Positions 27,437-36,806 of a stretch of 64,000 nt of DNA are shown here, piece by piece. Within the stretch, counting starts at the first letter, position 1, and every line of letters starts with the position of its first letter. The translations under genes and the position numbers were made by a program. The DNA comes from Cellulophaga fucicola (GTDB lineage Bacteria > Bacteroidota > Bacteroidia > Flavobacteriales > Flavobacteriaceae), in NCBI RefSeq assembly GCF_900119145.1, contig NZ_FPIY01000001.1, positions 248,001-312,000 of the forward strand, in the 5' to 3' direction. The notes under the pieces are model-generated. The model was given only the letters and a program-made list of their open reading frames with translations, was not told where the DNA came from and did not search any database.

Positions 27437-28435
27437 TTATTTTAAATTTTCCCAGTACCAATCTACAGCTTCTTTTAAGCCATCTTCAATTTTGTATTGT
27501 GGATTGTAATTTAATAAGTTTTTAGCTTTGTCTATAGAGGCCAAAGAGTGTGGTACATCTCCTTGTCTTTCTGGACCAAACGTAACTGCTACATCTTTAA
27601 TTTTAGGGTCAAACTTACTTAGGTATTCTTTTAATAAAGTAGTTAACTCATTTAAGTCTGTACGCTCGCCACAAGCAACATTGTAAACTGTATTTACAGC
27701 TTCTTTGTTTGTTGTAGTAATAGCTAAAATATTCATTTGTATTACATTGTCTATATACGTAAAATCTCTAGAAAAAGATCCGTCTCCGTTAATTTTTGGA
27801 GACTCGTAATCCATAAACTGCATTACAAACTTAGGAATAACAGCTGCGTAAGCACCTTTAGGATCTTGTTTTCGTCCAAAGACATTAAAATAACGCAAGC
27901 CTACAGTTTCTATACCGTATGTTTTAGAAAAAATATCTGCATACAATTCATTCACATATTTTGTTATAGCGTAAGGAGACAACGGTTTCCCTATAACGTC
28001 TTCTACCTTAGGTAAGCCTTTAGAATCGCCATACGTAGACGAGCTAGCAGCATAAACAAAACGTTTTACGCCATTATCTCTAGCAGCAACTAACATGTTT
28101 AAAAAACCAGATACATTAACAGCATTACTTGTAATAGGATCGTTTATAGATCTAGGAACAGAACCTAAAGCAGCTTGGTGTAAAATATAATCTACGCCTG
28201 TAGTTGCTTTTTTACAATCGTCTAAATTACGAATGTCGCCCTCTATTAAAGTAAATTTTGGATTGTTAAAGTGTTGTTCTATGTTTTTCTTGTGTCCTGT
28301 AGCAAAGTTATCTAGACAAGTAACTTTGTTGCCATTTTTTAGTAAAGCTTCAATTAAATTAGAACCAATAAAACCGGCACCGCCAGTTACTAAAATATGT
28401 AAGTTAGAGTCTAGTTGTAATGTTGTAATATCCAT
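27437..28435 (-). CDS. UDP-GlcNAc 4-epimerase (TviC/WbpP-like SDR)
   Basis: 332 aa extended SDR: HILVTGGAGFIGSNLIEALL for NAD, QAALGSVPRSINDPI (a signature of WbpP/TviC UDP-GlcNAc 4-epimerases), the catalytic region AASSSTYGD with the YAITK tyrosine motif at PLSPYAITKYVNEL, and GLRYFNVFGRKQDP. It interconverts UDP-GlcNAc and UDP-GalNAc (or the acids). First gene of minus-strand unit A; the 522-base gap upstream holds its promoter. With the next gene it forms the standard pair giving UDP-GalNAcA. Confidence 0.92.
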   Translation of the reverse strand: MDITTLQLDSNLHILVTGGAGFIGSNLIEALLKNGNKVTCLDNFATGHKKNIEQHFNNPKFTLIEGDIRNLDDCKKATTGVDYILHQAALGSVPRSINDPITSNAVNVSGFLNMLVAARDNGVKRFVYAASSSTYGDSKGLPKVEDVIGKPLSPYAITKYVNELYADIFSKTYGIETVGLRYFNVFGRKQDPKGAYAAVIPKFVMQFMDYESPKINGDGSFSRDFTYIDNVIQMNILAITTTNKEAVNTVYNVACGERTDLNELTTLLKEYLSKFDPKIKDVAVTFGPERQGDVPHSLASIDKAKNLLNYNPQYKIEDGLKEAVDWYWENLK

Positions 28436-28957
28436 TTATTTTTTTTGAAAATATAATAGTGAATTTGAAAGTGCGAAATAACTGCTTTTTTCTTTAAAAT
28501 AATTGTATTTCCGATGAATTGCCACTTATTGTAGTTAAACTTTTTGTTCTAGAAATATTTAGCCCCTTTGTTTTGCTAGATGCTCCTTTTTTAGTTTCAA
28601 ATTAGTTGTTATATTTTATCTTTTTAAGCTTGATAAAAAGTCGTTTTTTAGAATGATTTTTCGTCTAGTTTTTGTTTGATTTTCATCTCAATTTTGTGTT
28701 GTTTTTTCATTGATTTATTCTTGTTTTAAAGGGCTGTTTTTACTGCTGTTTTCTAATTTTTATGTAGAGCGATTTAGGCTATTTTAGGATAAAACATATT
28801 TTTTTGAACTTGGAAGCTTGTTTTAAATCGTATTTAATCGATTTTTATACAAGTTTACCGATTTATTAAAGTGCTAGTACTTGATTGAGAAAATTTACAA
28901 TAAATTTGAAGCCGCTATAGAATTATTAAAAATTATATTTGCTTCAAAATAAGTTAT
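28436..28957. other. 522-base AT-rich divergent regulatory region, no gene seen
   Basis: No reading frame of credible length or composition. It separates the divergent unit A and unit C operons, so both promoters should lie in it. It is strikingly T-rich, with repeated TTTTT/TTGTTTT tracts on the plus strand between about 28540 and 28830. A TATATTTG at 28934-28941 is listed separately. An attenuating leader, H-NS-like binding region or invertible promoter was considered; no inverted repeat flanking pair was found by eye. Confidence 0.5.
28934..28941 (+). promoter_or_regulatory. Candidate -7 element for unit C (TATATTTG)
   Basis: TATATTTG matches the TAnnTTTG -7 consensus of Bacteroidota and ends 16 nt before the ATG at 28958. 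The nearest upstream TTTG (28905-28908) leaves a 25-nt spacer, longer than the usual 17-23, so this is tentative. The implied leader would be very short. Confidence 0.4.
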
Positions 28958-30085
28958 ATGCCAGAACAAAGTAAGATATGGTTGTCTTCTCCACATATGG
29001 GTGGTGAAGAACAGAAATTTGTAAAAGAAGCTTTTGATACCAATTGGATAGCTCCTTTGGGACCAAATGTTACTTCTTTTGAACATGCAATATCAACCTA
29101 TATAGACAACAATGTATTTACTGCAGCGCTTAGTTCTGGAACTGGAGCAATACATTTAGCATTAGAATTATTAGGTGTTTCTGCTGGTGACGAAGTGCTA
29201 TGCCAGACATTTACTTTTTCTGCATCTGCTAACCCAATAAAGTATTTGGGCGCTACTCCTGTATTTGTAGATAGTGAAGTAGATACCTGGAACATGTCTC
29301 CTAAATTGTTAAGAGAAGCTATTGTAGATAGAATTGCAAAAGATAAAAAGCCTAAGGCAATAGTAGCGGTACATTTGTATGGTATGCCGTATAATGTTAC
29401 AGAAATTACAGCTGTTGCAAAAGAATTTGATATTCCTGTAGTAGAAGATAGTGCAGAAGCTTTAGGGAGTACTTTTAAAGGAGAAAAATGCGGTAGTTTT
29501 GGTACCATTGGTATTTTGTCTTTTAATGGAAATAAAATAATTACAACATCTGGCGGTGGCGCATTGGTTACCAAAGATGAAAGCATAAAGAATAAAGCAA
29601 TTTTCTTGGCTACACAGGCTAGAGAAGATGCTCCTCATTACCAACATAGTGTTGTTGGGTACAATTATAGAATGAGTAATGTCTTGGCCGGAATTGGTCG
29701 TGGACAAATGCTTGTTTTAGATGAAAGAGTAGCGGCTAGAAGAGCAAATTATCAATATTATTACGATAATTTACAAACAATAGAAGAAATTGAATTTTTA
29801 AACGAACCAGAAGGTTCTTTTTCTAATAGATGGTTGAGTTGTATTTTAACACCATCTTTTAAAGTTAGAGAAGAAATTAGATTACTATTGTTAGAAGAAA
29901 ATATAGAGTCCCGTCCGTTATGGAAACCTATGCATTTACAACCGGTCTTTAGTGGTTGTGCTAGTTATATGGATGGTACGTCTGAAAATCTTTTTGAGAG
30001 AGGCTTGTGTTTGCCAAGTGGTTCTAATTTAGAAAAAGAAGATTTAGAAAGAGTTGTACGTATTATAAAGTCTAAGTTTTTATGA
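28958..30085 (+). CDS. DegT/DnrJ/EryC1 aminotransferase, PglE-like
   Basis: 375 aa PLP-dependent sugar aminotransferase. Visible: TNWIAPLGPNVTSFEHAIST, ALSSGTGAIHLAL, VVEDSAEALGSTFKG (Glu163-Asp164 at the PLP pyridine) and SFNGNKIITTSGGGAL (Lys193 Schiff base). PglE-type enzymes aminate UDP-4-keto-6-deoxy-GlcNAc at C4. It overlaps the following dehydratase gene by 4 nt (ATGA), which fits consecutive PglF/PglE steps. PseC-type activity is the main alternative, but no PseB, PseH or PseI homologues are visible, which favours bacillosamine. Confidence 0.9.
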   Translation: MPEQSKIWLSSPHMGGEEQKFVKEAFDTNWIAPLGPNVTSFEHAISTYIDNNVFTAALSSGTGAIHLALELLGVSAGDEVLCQTFTFSASANPIKYLGATPVFVDSEVDTWNMSPKLLREAIVDRIAKDKKPKAIVAVHLYGMPYNVTEITAVAKEFDIPVVEDSAEALGSTFKGEKCGSFGTIGILSFNGNKIITTSGGGALVTKDESIKNKAIFLATQAREDAPHYQHSVVGYNYRMSNVLAGIGRGQMLVLDERVAARRANYQYYYDNLQTIEEIEFLNEPEGSFSNRWLSCILTPSFKVREEIRLLLLEENIESRPLWKPMHLQPVFSGCASYMDGTSENLFERGLCLPSGSNLEKEDLERVVRIIKSKFL

Positions 30086-32013
30086 TTAAAAATTACTTAA
30101 ATAATAATGTAACTAGATATGCCTCTAAATGGCTTGTCTTGGGTATAGATGTGGTTATTATGATAATCGCCTTTATACTATCTTACCTTATTAGATATAA
30201 TTTAACCTTGGAATTTGATGTGGCACAACTGCCGTTTCAGATTCCTATTGTAGCTGTTGTTTCTACATTAGCTTTTTTAATAACAGGTTCTTATAAAGGA
30301 GTTGTTAGACATACAGGTGTTAAAGATGTATATAACATTTTTAACGCTATTTGCTTGTCTAGTATTTTGATGATTTTATTAGTCTTGGCTAATAAAAAAT
30401 TAGCTGTTTTTGGATGGACAACCATTCCTTTACAGATTATTATTGTGCACAGTTTAATAGGATTTTTAGCATTATCTGCTTCTAGATACTTGTTTAAATC
30501 TTTATACAATACCATAGTTAATAAAAGTTTACACAATACAAAGCGTGTTCTAATATATGGAGCAGGTGAGTCTGGTATAATTACACATAGTGCAATAACA
30601 AACCATTCTAAGTCTAATGTAAAGGTTGTTGGGTATATAGATAACAACAACAAAAAGGTAGGTAAAAGTATAAACGGTGTTAAGGTATTTAGTAAAGAAG
30701 AACTTAATGAGGAGTTTATTGTAGCAAATAGTATCTCTGAGGTTATTTTTTCTATTCAGAATATAAACCCTACTGCTTTAAGAGAGTTGGTAGAGGGTAT
30801 GGTAGATTATCCTGTGAAGGTTAAAATTGTACCGCCAGTTGAAGATTGGATTAATGGGGAATTAAAATTCTCGCAAATTAAACAAGTACAGATTGAAGAC
30901 CTACTAGATAGAGCGCCTATAAATATTGAAAACTCTAAAATATCTGAAGAATTAAAAGATAAGGTTGTAGTTGTTACAGGAGGTGCAGGTTCTATTGGTA
31001 GCGAATTGGTACGCCAAATATGCAAATACGATTATAAATCTTTAATTGTTATAGACCAGGCAGAATCTGCTTTGTACGATTTACAACAGGAATTGAAACA
31101 AAACGGATTTCATAATTTCTTACCTATTGTTGGCGATATTAGAGATAAAAATAGATTAAATCATATTTTTACGGAGCATAGGCCAAGTATTATATTTCAT
31201 GCAGCAGCATATAAACATGTTCCTTTAATGGAGTATAATTCTTATGAAGCCATAAAAATTAATGTTGCAGGTACAAAAGTGTTGGCAGATTTAGCAATAC
31301 AGCACAATGTAGAAAAATTTGTATTTGTATCTACAGATAAAGCGGTAAACCCAACCAATGTTATGGGTGGTACCAAAAGAATTGCAGAAATGTATATTAG
31401 TTGCATGCAGCAAGAACAAAAAACAAAGTTTATTACAACTAGATTTGGTAATGTTTTAGGTTCTAATGGATCTGTAATTCCATTATTTAAAAAACAAATA
31501 GATAAAGGAGGTCCTTTAACAGTTACGCACAAAGATGTAACACGTTTTTTTATGACTATTCCAGAAGCATCTCAATTGGTTTTAGAGGCTGGTGCAATGG
31601 GAGAAGGCGGAGAGATTTTTATATTTGATATGGGTAAGTCTGTTAAGATATTTGATCTAGCTAAAAATATGATTAAACTTTGTGGTTTAAAATATCCTGA
31701 GGAAATGGATATTAAAATAACAGGACTTAGACCAGGAGAAAAGTTGTATGAAGAGCTTTTGGCTAACGGAGAAAACACAATGCCTACCTATCATAAAAAA
31801 ATAATGATAAGTAAAGTAAGAGGGCTAGATTATTTAAAAACAAGATCTTTAATAGACGAGTTGTGTATAAATAATATGTTCTTTAAGTCTAATACCATAA
31901 GCTTAATGAAACAAATAGTTCCTGAGTTTATCTCTAGCAATTCTGACCTTTGTGAAGTAGATAAAGAAATAGCGAAAGAAAAAGAAGAAAATATACTAAC
32001 AAACATTAACTAA
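30082..32013 (+). CDS. Membrane-anchored UDP-GlcNAc 4,6-dehydratase (PglF/CapD-like)
   Basis: 643 aa. Residues about 15-130 hold four membrane helices, 155-163 carry IYGAGESGI of a first Rossmann domain, and 296-308 (VVVTGGAGSIGSE) the second, catalytic SDR domain with FVSTDKAVNPTNVMGGTKR (the Met/Lys catalytic pattern of PglF/FlaA1 types). The product is UDP-2-acetamido-2,6-dideoxy-xylo-hexos-4-ulose, feeding the PglE-like neighbour. Length matches CapD/PglF (about 590-650 aa). Translationally coupled to the upstream gene. Confidence 0.92.
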   Translation: MIKNYLNNNVTRYASKWLVLGIDVVIMIIAFILSYLIRYNLTLEFDVAQLPFQIPIVAVVSTLAFLITGSYKGVVRHTGVKDVYNIFNAICLSSILMILLVLANKKLAVFGWTTIPLQIIIVHSLIGFLALSASRYLFKSLYNTIVNKSLHNTKRVLIYGAGESGIITHSAITNHSKSNVKVVGYIDNNNKKVGKSINGVKVFSKEELNEEFIVANSISEVIFSIQNINPTALRELVEGMVDYPVKVKIVPPVEDWINGELKFSQIKQVQIEDLLDRAPINIENSKISEELKDKVVVVTGGAGSIGSELVRQICKYDYKSLIVIDQAESALYDLQQELKQNGFHNFLPIVGDIRDKNRLNHIFTEHRPSIIFHAAAYKHVPLMEYNSYEAIKINVAGTKVLADLAIQHNVEKFVFVSTDKAVNPTNVMGGTKRIAEMYISCMQQEQKTKFITTRFGNVLGSNGSVIPLFKKQIDKGGPLTVTHKDVTRFFMTIPEASQLVLEAGAMGEGGEIFIFDMGKSVKIFDLAKNMIKLCGLKYPEEMDIKITGLRPGEKLYEELLANGENTMPTYHKKIMISKVRGLDYLKTRSLIDELCINNMFFKSNTISLMKQIVPEFISSNSDLCEVDKEIAKEKEENILTNIN

Positions 32014-32027
32014 GTAAAAATCACTAT

Positions 32028-32816
32028 ATGAAAACCATTCAATCTATTTTAAATAAAGTTCTCCCATTTTTTATCATTGCAATTTTATTTTCTTGTGCTT
32101 CTAAAAAAGATGTAGTTTATTTTCAAAACTTATCTGCTTTTGAAACAATGGTAGCTACAGAAACATACACACCAAGATTAAAGGTTGGTGATAAAGTGGC
32201 GTTAAGTATTACAAGTGAAAATCCAATTGCAAGTGCTCCTTTTAACATGTCTACTGGTGTTACTGCTAGTGGTGAGCAAGCAACTGCTGGGATGACTTAT
32301 TATTTAGTAGATGTAGATGGTAATATTACATTGCCTGTTTTAGGAGTGCAACAAGTAAAAGGAATGTCTATACCAGAAGTAAAAGCATCTGTAAGAAGTA
32401 AGTTAATAGATGGTGGTCTTTTAAAAGATCCACAAGTAATTGTTGCTTTAGATGGTTTTAATATCACTGTTTTAGGACAAGTTAGATCTCCTGGTACATT
32501 TTATATACCTGGACAACGTATTACAGTATTACAGGCCTTAGGTTTGGCAGGCGATTTAGATATTACAGGGAATAGAAGTAATGTTTTAGTAATGAGAGAT
32601 TTTAATGGAACAAAAGTTTCTACACGTATAGACTTAACCAAAAAAGAAGTTTTAAATTCTCCTGTATATTACCTTACACAAAACGATGTAATTTACGTAG
32701 AGCCAAATCAATCTAAAGTTAACGAATCTAAATCTAGTAATAGAGCTTTAACGTTATCTGTGGCTTCTTTATTATTAACACTAACAACTACTGTTGTAGT
32801 TTTATTAAGAAACTAA
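32028..32816 (+). CDS. Wza-like polysaccharide export lipoprotein
   Basis: 262 aa. Lipoprotein signal ending FFIIAILFSC (Cys23), then VVYFQN, the Poly_export domain with RLKVGDKVALSITSENP, DVDGNITLPVLGVQQVKGMS, and an SLBB-type block ILGQVRSPGTFYIPG-like (VLGQVRSPGTFYIPGQRITV). The C-terminal hydrophobic stretch (about 243-259) is usual for Bacteroidota homologues. It would form the outer membrane channel through which the polymer leaves. 14 nt after the dehydratase gene and 36 nt before the Wzc-like gene. Confidence 0.92.
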   Translation: MKTIQSILNKVLPFFIIAILFSCASKKDVVYFQNLSAFETMVATETYTPRLKVGDKVALSITSENPIASAPFNMSTGVTASGEQATAGMTYYLVDVDGNITLPVLGVQQVKGMSIPEVKASVRSKLIDGGLLKDPQVIVALDGFNITVLGQVRSPGTFYIPGQRITVLQALGLAGDLDITGNRSNVLVMRDFNGTKVSTRIDLTKKEVLNSPVYYLTQNDVIYVEPNQSKVNESKSSNRALTLSVASLLLTLTTTVVVLLRN

Positions 32817-32852
32817 AATTTAGATACAATAAAGATTTAGACTTTAAAAAAT

Positions 32853-35228
32853 ATGGAAATAAATTCTACCAGTAGTGGTATTAAAAGCGGTATTGATATT
32901 AAAGAAATTATTAAAAATTACACCAAACATTGGAAGTGGTTTGTAGTTTCTGTGTTTTTAGCATTAGCGCTTGCTTTTGTTTACCTAAGGTATACGGTAC
33001 CTCAATATTCGGCTATTGCTAAAATTCAGATTATATCTGAACAAGGTTCTAAAAGTGAATTGAATGTTTTAAAAGACATGGGCGGATTTTCTTCGGATAG
33101 TGATGTAGAGGTATTGGATGAAATATTATCTATTAAATCTAGATCTAATTTTATAGAAGTAGTAAAAAATTTAAATCTAAATATTAGAGTATTTACAGAA
33201 GGTAGAATTTTAGAAACTGAAGTGTATAAAAAACCGCCTTTTACATTTAACTTCTTAGAACATGATTCTATTGTAGATAAAGCTAATCTTTCATTTTATA
33301 TTAATTACATCTCTGAAGATAAGTTTGGGTATTCTAAAACAGCAGAATCTAAAGTAGAGAAATTTACTTTTGGATCTAAAGTGCCAACAGCAGCAGGCGA
33401 TATTGTAATAACACCAGCTTTTACAAACCCAAAAGGATACAAAGGTAGAAAGTTTAAGGTTATAGTTAGTCCAGTAGAGATAATAGCAGAAGCGTATCGA
33501 GGGAAAGTAAGTATTGCGCCTACAGAAAAGGGTTCTAAAATGTTAGACTTGTTTTTAACAGATGTAGACCAACAAAAAGCAAAAGATGTTCTAGATGAAT
33601 TGATTAGAATCTACAATAAAAATGCACTGGACGCAAGAAAAGCTATAGCCGATAAAACATCTAATTTTATTGATGATAGAATAAAGGTTATTGCCTCTAG
33701 TTTGTCTGGTTACGATCAAGAAGAGCAAGATTTTAAAAGTGAAAAAGGAGTTTCTGATATTCAAGGGGAAACCAGTTTTAATTATAGTATGAGTACCTCT
33801 AGTAGTCAAGAATTGGAGAGTGCTAGAATACAATTAGGAATTGTAGACGCTATGAAAGACCAGGTTGAAAATCAAAATGGTTTTAATGTTTTGCCAACCG
33901 GAGTAATGCAAGATCCTTCTATTTCTAGCGCTGTAAGTAAATACAACGAATTGGTTATTACTAGAGATAATCTTTTAAAGAATGCGAGTGCTAACAACCC
34001 AGCAGTACTTGCTTTAAATGATCAGTTATCTGGTATTAAGCAAGGAGTAGCGTCTAGTTTATCTAGTACAAAAAATGCTTTAGGATTGCAGGTTAATAAT
34101 TTAAGCAAGCAAGTAAGTCAGTTTAGGTCTAAGTTGTATACATCGCCAACAAACCAAAGAAAATTAACAGACATAACTAGGAAACAAAATAGTATAGAAG
34201 GTATTTATTTGTTTTTATTACAACGAAGAGAAGAGTCTCAGATTGCTTTTGCATCTGCTACTCCTAAGTTAAAAACTATAGATAATGCGTACAATTATGG
34301 GTATGGTCCTGTTTACCCAGTAAAGAGAAATATTTATTTGTTAGCACTAGTAGCAAGTCTATTTATTCCTTTTGGATTTATATATGTAAGTGATTTATTA
34401 GATAATAAAATTCATAATAAATTAGATTTGGAAAAACTAGTAGGTTCTATACCAGTACTAGCAGAAATACCAAGTCTAGGTAAAAATCCAGGATTGGTTA
34501 AAAAGAACGACAGATCTGTACAAGCTGAAGCTTTTAGAATTCTACGTACCAATATAGATTACTTTATGCAGGCCAATAACAATGGTAGAAAGAATAATAT
34601 TGTTTTTATGACTTCTAGTGTGTCTGGAGAAGGTAAAACTTTTTTAGCATCTAACTTGGCACTTATTTTTGCAAATACAGATAAGAAAGTATTGTTGGTA
34701 GGAGCAGATATTAGAAATCCTAAATTGTATACATTTTTTGATCCTTCTGAAGAAAAAGGAAATGCAAGAAAGAAAAACGTTGGTCTTACAGAGTATTTAA
34801 CATCTGATATTGCTGTTAGTGATATAATTAAGCCAACAGTTTTAGAGGAAACTAAATTAGATATAATTTATTCTGGTAAAATTCCGCCTAACCCTGCAGA
34901 GTTATTAATGAGTACTAAGATGAAGACTTTGTTTGAAGAAGTATCTGAGCAGTACGATTATGTTATAGTAGATACGGCACCTATGGTTGTGGTTACAGAT
35001 ACACTTTTAATAAGTAAGTATGCAGATCAGTTATTGTATGTTACAAGAGCAGGTTCTACAGAAAATAAGGTAATACAACACCCTATACACTTAAAACAAG
35101 AAGGTAAGATTAATAACCTTAGCTTTATTGTGAATGATGTTCCAGAAGCCGATTTAGGTTACGGTGGTAAATACGGATACGGTTATGGTGTAAATAAGAA
35201 AAGATGGTGGCATTTATTTAAAAAATAG
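32853..35228 (+). CDS. Wzc-like polysaccharide co-polymerase with tyrosine autokinase domain
   Basis: 791 aa. Two membrane segments (about 27-46 and 493-512) flank a periplasmic chain-length domain with a coiled coil. The cytoplasmic BY-kinase domain shows Walker A SVSGEGKT (to residue 596), Walker A' VLLVGADIRNP (613-623), Walker B VIVDTAPMVV (704-713), and a C-terminal tyrosine cluster at Y770, Y774, Y776 and Y778. It controls polymer length and export with Wza and Wzy. The facing CpsB-type phosphatase gene is its likely counter-enzyme. Confidence 0.94.
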   Translation: MEINSTSSGIKSGIDIKEIIKNYTKHWKWFVVSVFLALALAFVYLRYTVPQYSAIAKIQIISEQGSKSELNVLKDMGGFSSDSDVEVLDEILSIKSRSNFIEVVKNLNLNIRVFTEGRILETEVYKKPPFTFNFLEHDSIVDKANLSFYINYISEDKFGYSKTAESKVEKFTFGSKVPTAAGDIVITPAFTNPKGYKGRKFKVIVSPVEIIAEAYRGKVSIAPTEKGSKMLDLFLTDVDQQKAKDVLDELIRIYNKNALDARKAIADKTSNFIDDRIKVIASSLSGYDQEEQDFKSEKGVSDIQGETSFNYSMSTSSSQELESARIQLGIVDAMKDQVENQNGFNVLPTGVMQDPSISSAVSKYNELVITRDNLLKNASANNPAVLALNDQLSGIKQGVASSLSSTKNALGLQVNNLSKQVSQFRSKLYTSPTNQRKLTDITRKQNSIEGIYLFLLQRREESQIAFASATPKLKTIDNAYNYGYGPVYPVKRNIYLLALVASLFIPFGFIYVSDLLDNKIHNKLDLEKLVGSIPVLAEIPSLGKNPGLVKKNDRSVQAEAFRILRTNIDYFMQANNNGRKNNIVFMTSSVSGEGKTFLASNLALIFANTDKKVLLVGADIRNPKLYTFFDPSEEKGNARKKNVGLTEYLTSDIAVSDIIKPTVLEETKLDIIYSGKIPPNPAELLMSTKMKTLFEEVSEQYDYVIVDTAPMVVVTDTLLISKYADQLLYVTRAGSTENKVIQHPIHLKQEGKINNLSFIVNDVPEADLGYGGKYGYGYGVNKKRWWHLFKK

Positions 35229-35246
35229 ATAATCCATTTACAAAAT

Positions 35247-35279
35247 AAAAATCCCAGCTCTAATAAGGCTGGGATTTTT
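35247..35279. terminator. Bidirectional terminator between wzc-like and phosphatase genes
   Basis: AAAATCCCAGC / GCTGGGATTTT with a 9-nt loop, an A-run 5' and a T-run 3'. It closes plus-strand unit C and the convergent minus-strand phosphatase gene. Confidence 0.9.
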
Positions 35280-35282
35280 ATT

Positions 35283-36023
35283 TTAACCAAAATTATAGTT
35301 TGTATTTTCTATAATTGGTTTTAGTTTTTCAATTGTTTTTAATGGTAACTTTATTTCTTTTAGAGTTTGTAGCTGCCTGCTATTATGAACATCTGAACCT
35401 ACAAAGTTGTACATGTTAGCATCCAATAGTTTTAATGCTGCTTTGTGTACTTCTGGGCCATAATAATTACAGAGTGACAGTAGGTTTAATTGAAAAAATG
35501 TACCTAGCTCTTTGTAATACTGGTAATCACCAAATTTATTATGTACAAAAGCATACCGTTCTGGATGTGCTAGAATAGGTGAAATTGGTAAGTGATTTAA
35601 TTTCTGTACAGCATCTTTAAAATTAATAGATTCTTGTAAAAAAGACATCTCTATTAATATAAAGTCTTCTTTTAAAGGCATAAACGTTTTTGTGTCTATG
35701 ATGCTTTCAAAATAAGGATCTACCATATGCTCTGCTGCAACTTCTATAGTAAAAGAATCCAGATTGTTACTTTTTAGTTCGTTTTGTAACAGCGCTAAAG
35801 ATGCTTTAATAGTTTGCGGTGTGTTTGGGTAATAACCACTCATAATATGTGGTGTAGCTATAAAATTAGTTACTCCAAATTCCTTAAACCCTTTTAAAAG
35901 GGATATAGATTCTTCAGGTGTTTTGGCACCATCATCTATACCTGGTAGAATATGATTATGAATATCTGTAAAACCCTCTAAATAGTCAATTAAAAAATAT
36001 TTTTTACTAAAAAACTGAAACAT
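35283..36023 (-). CDS. PHP-type tyrosine-protein phosphatase (CpsB/CapC-like)
   Basis: 246 aa, PHP fold. Metal-binding motif FTDIHNHILPGIDDGA (HxH, then a DD pair), TNFIATPHIMSGYY, PILAHPERYAF, and FVGSDVHNS, which together give the three-metal PHP site of CpsB. CpsB dephosphorylates the C-terminal tyrosines of BY-kinases. Gram-negative Wzc systems in proteobacteria normally use a low-molecular-weight Wzb instead; the PHP type is widespread in Bacteroidota and Firmicutes. Transcribed towards its presumed substrate gene. Confidence 0.93.
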   Translation of the reverse strand: MFQFFSKKYFLIDYLEGFTDIHNHILPGIDDGAKTPEESISLLKGFKEFGVTNFIATPHIMSGYYPNTPQTIKASLALLQNELKSNNLDSFTIEVAAEHMVDPYFESIIDTKTFMPLKEDFILIEMSFLQESINFKDAVQKLNHLPISPILAHPERYAFVHNKFGDYQYYKELGTFFQLNLLSLCNYYGPEVHKAALKLLDANMYNFVGSDVHNSRQLQTLKEIKLPLKTIEKLKPIIENTNYNFG

Positions 36024-36055
36024 TAATATGTATTTCTTTAGGTGTTAATTAGAGC

Positions 36056-36634
36056 TTATAATTTTTTTACGTACTTGGTAATAATAACAATCTGTTGTCC
36101 GTCTACTTTACCTTCTATGTATTCTGCATTTTCGTGATCTAAAGATACTCTACGTACTGCAGTTCCTCTCTTAGCAATCATGCTAGAACCTTTAACAGGT
36201 AAATCTTTTATAAGAACAACACTATCGCCAGCATTAATAATAACACCGTTACTGTCTCTGTGTATTATCTTGTCTTCATCGTCTTCACCTTCATTAGTTG
36301 CTTTTGCCCATTCTAAATTTTCATCATCTAGATACATCATATCTAAAAGGTCTTGTGGCCAACCTTCTTTACGTAATCTACTAAGCATACGCCAAGCAAT
36401 TATTTGTACAGGTATTTGTTCGCTCCACATACTGTCATTTAAACAGCGCCAGTGGTTTGCATCTGTTTGCTCTGGATCTTCTATTTGCGTAATACAAGTA
36501 GCACATGCAAATATAGTGTCTTGTAAATCTCCGTTTTTAGCAGGTAAAACCGCGTAAGGAGCTAAATTTTCTTCATTGGAGCAAAGTTCACATTTGTTTT
36601 GGCTTCGTTTACTTAATTCTCTTTCGATGCTCAT
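36056..36634 (-). CDS. PhnA domain protein (YjdM-like)
   Basis: 192 aa. N-terminal zinc-ribbon-like cysteine pairs KCELCSNEENL and CATC, a middle acidic linker, and a C-terminal SH3-like PhnA domain (GVIINAGDSVVLIKDLPVKG, GTAVRRVSLDHENAEYIEG). The family name comes from the phn region, but a role in phosphonate use is unproven and is not implied here. The boundary with the polysaccharide locus falls just 3' of this gene, which looks like the first of the core-genome genes. Confidence 0.85.
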   Translation of the reverse strand: MSIERELSKRSQNKCELCSNEENLAPYAVLPAKNGDLQDTIFACATCITQIEDPEQTDANHWRCLNDSMWSEQIPVQIIAWRMLSRLRKEGWPQDLLDMMYLDDENLEWAKATNEGEDDEDKIIHRDSNGVIINAGDSVVLIKDLPVKGSSMIAKRGTAVRRVSLDHENAEYIEGKVDGQQIVIITKYVKKL

Positions 36635-36806
36635 AAGGTATTTCTTTATTAATTATTTTTCAAAAATACGTATAATGTTTGTTCTAAACTTAGTAAGTGC
36701 ACAAGTTTAATTTTAGAGATTTAATTCTGTTTCTGCAAACAGTTTTTACTAGAAAATCCTGTTTTTTATGCTTAAATTCGCATCACAAACTAAACCATAA
36801 ATACCC

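Noticed and set aside
29098-29586. 162-codon minus-strand open frame
   Set aside because: Antisense to the PglE-like aminotransferase, whose catalytic motifs are intact; composition is that of a shadow frame.
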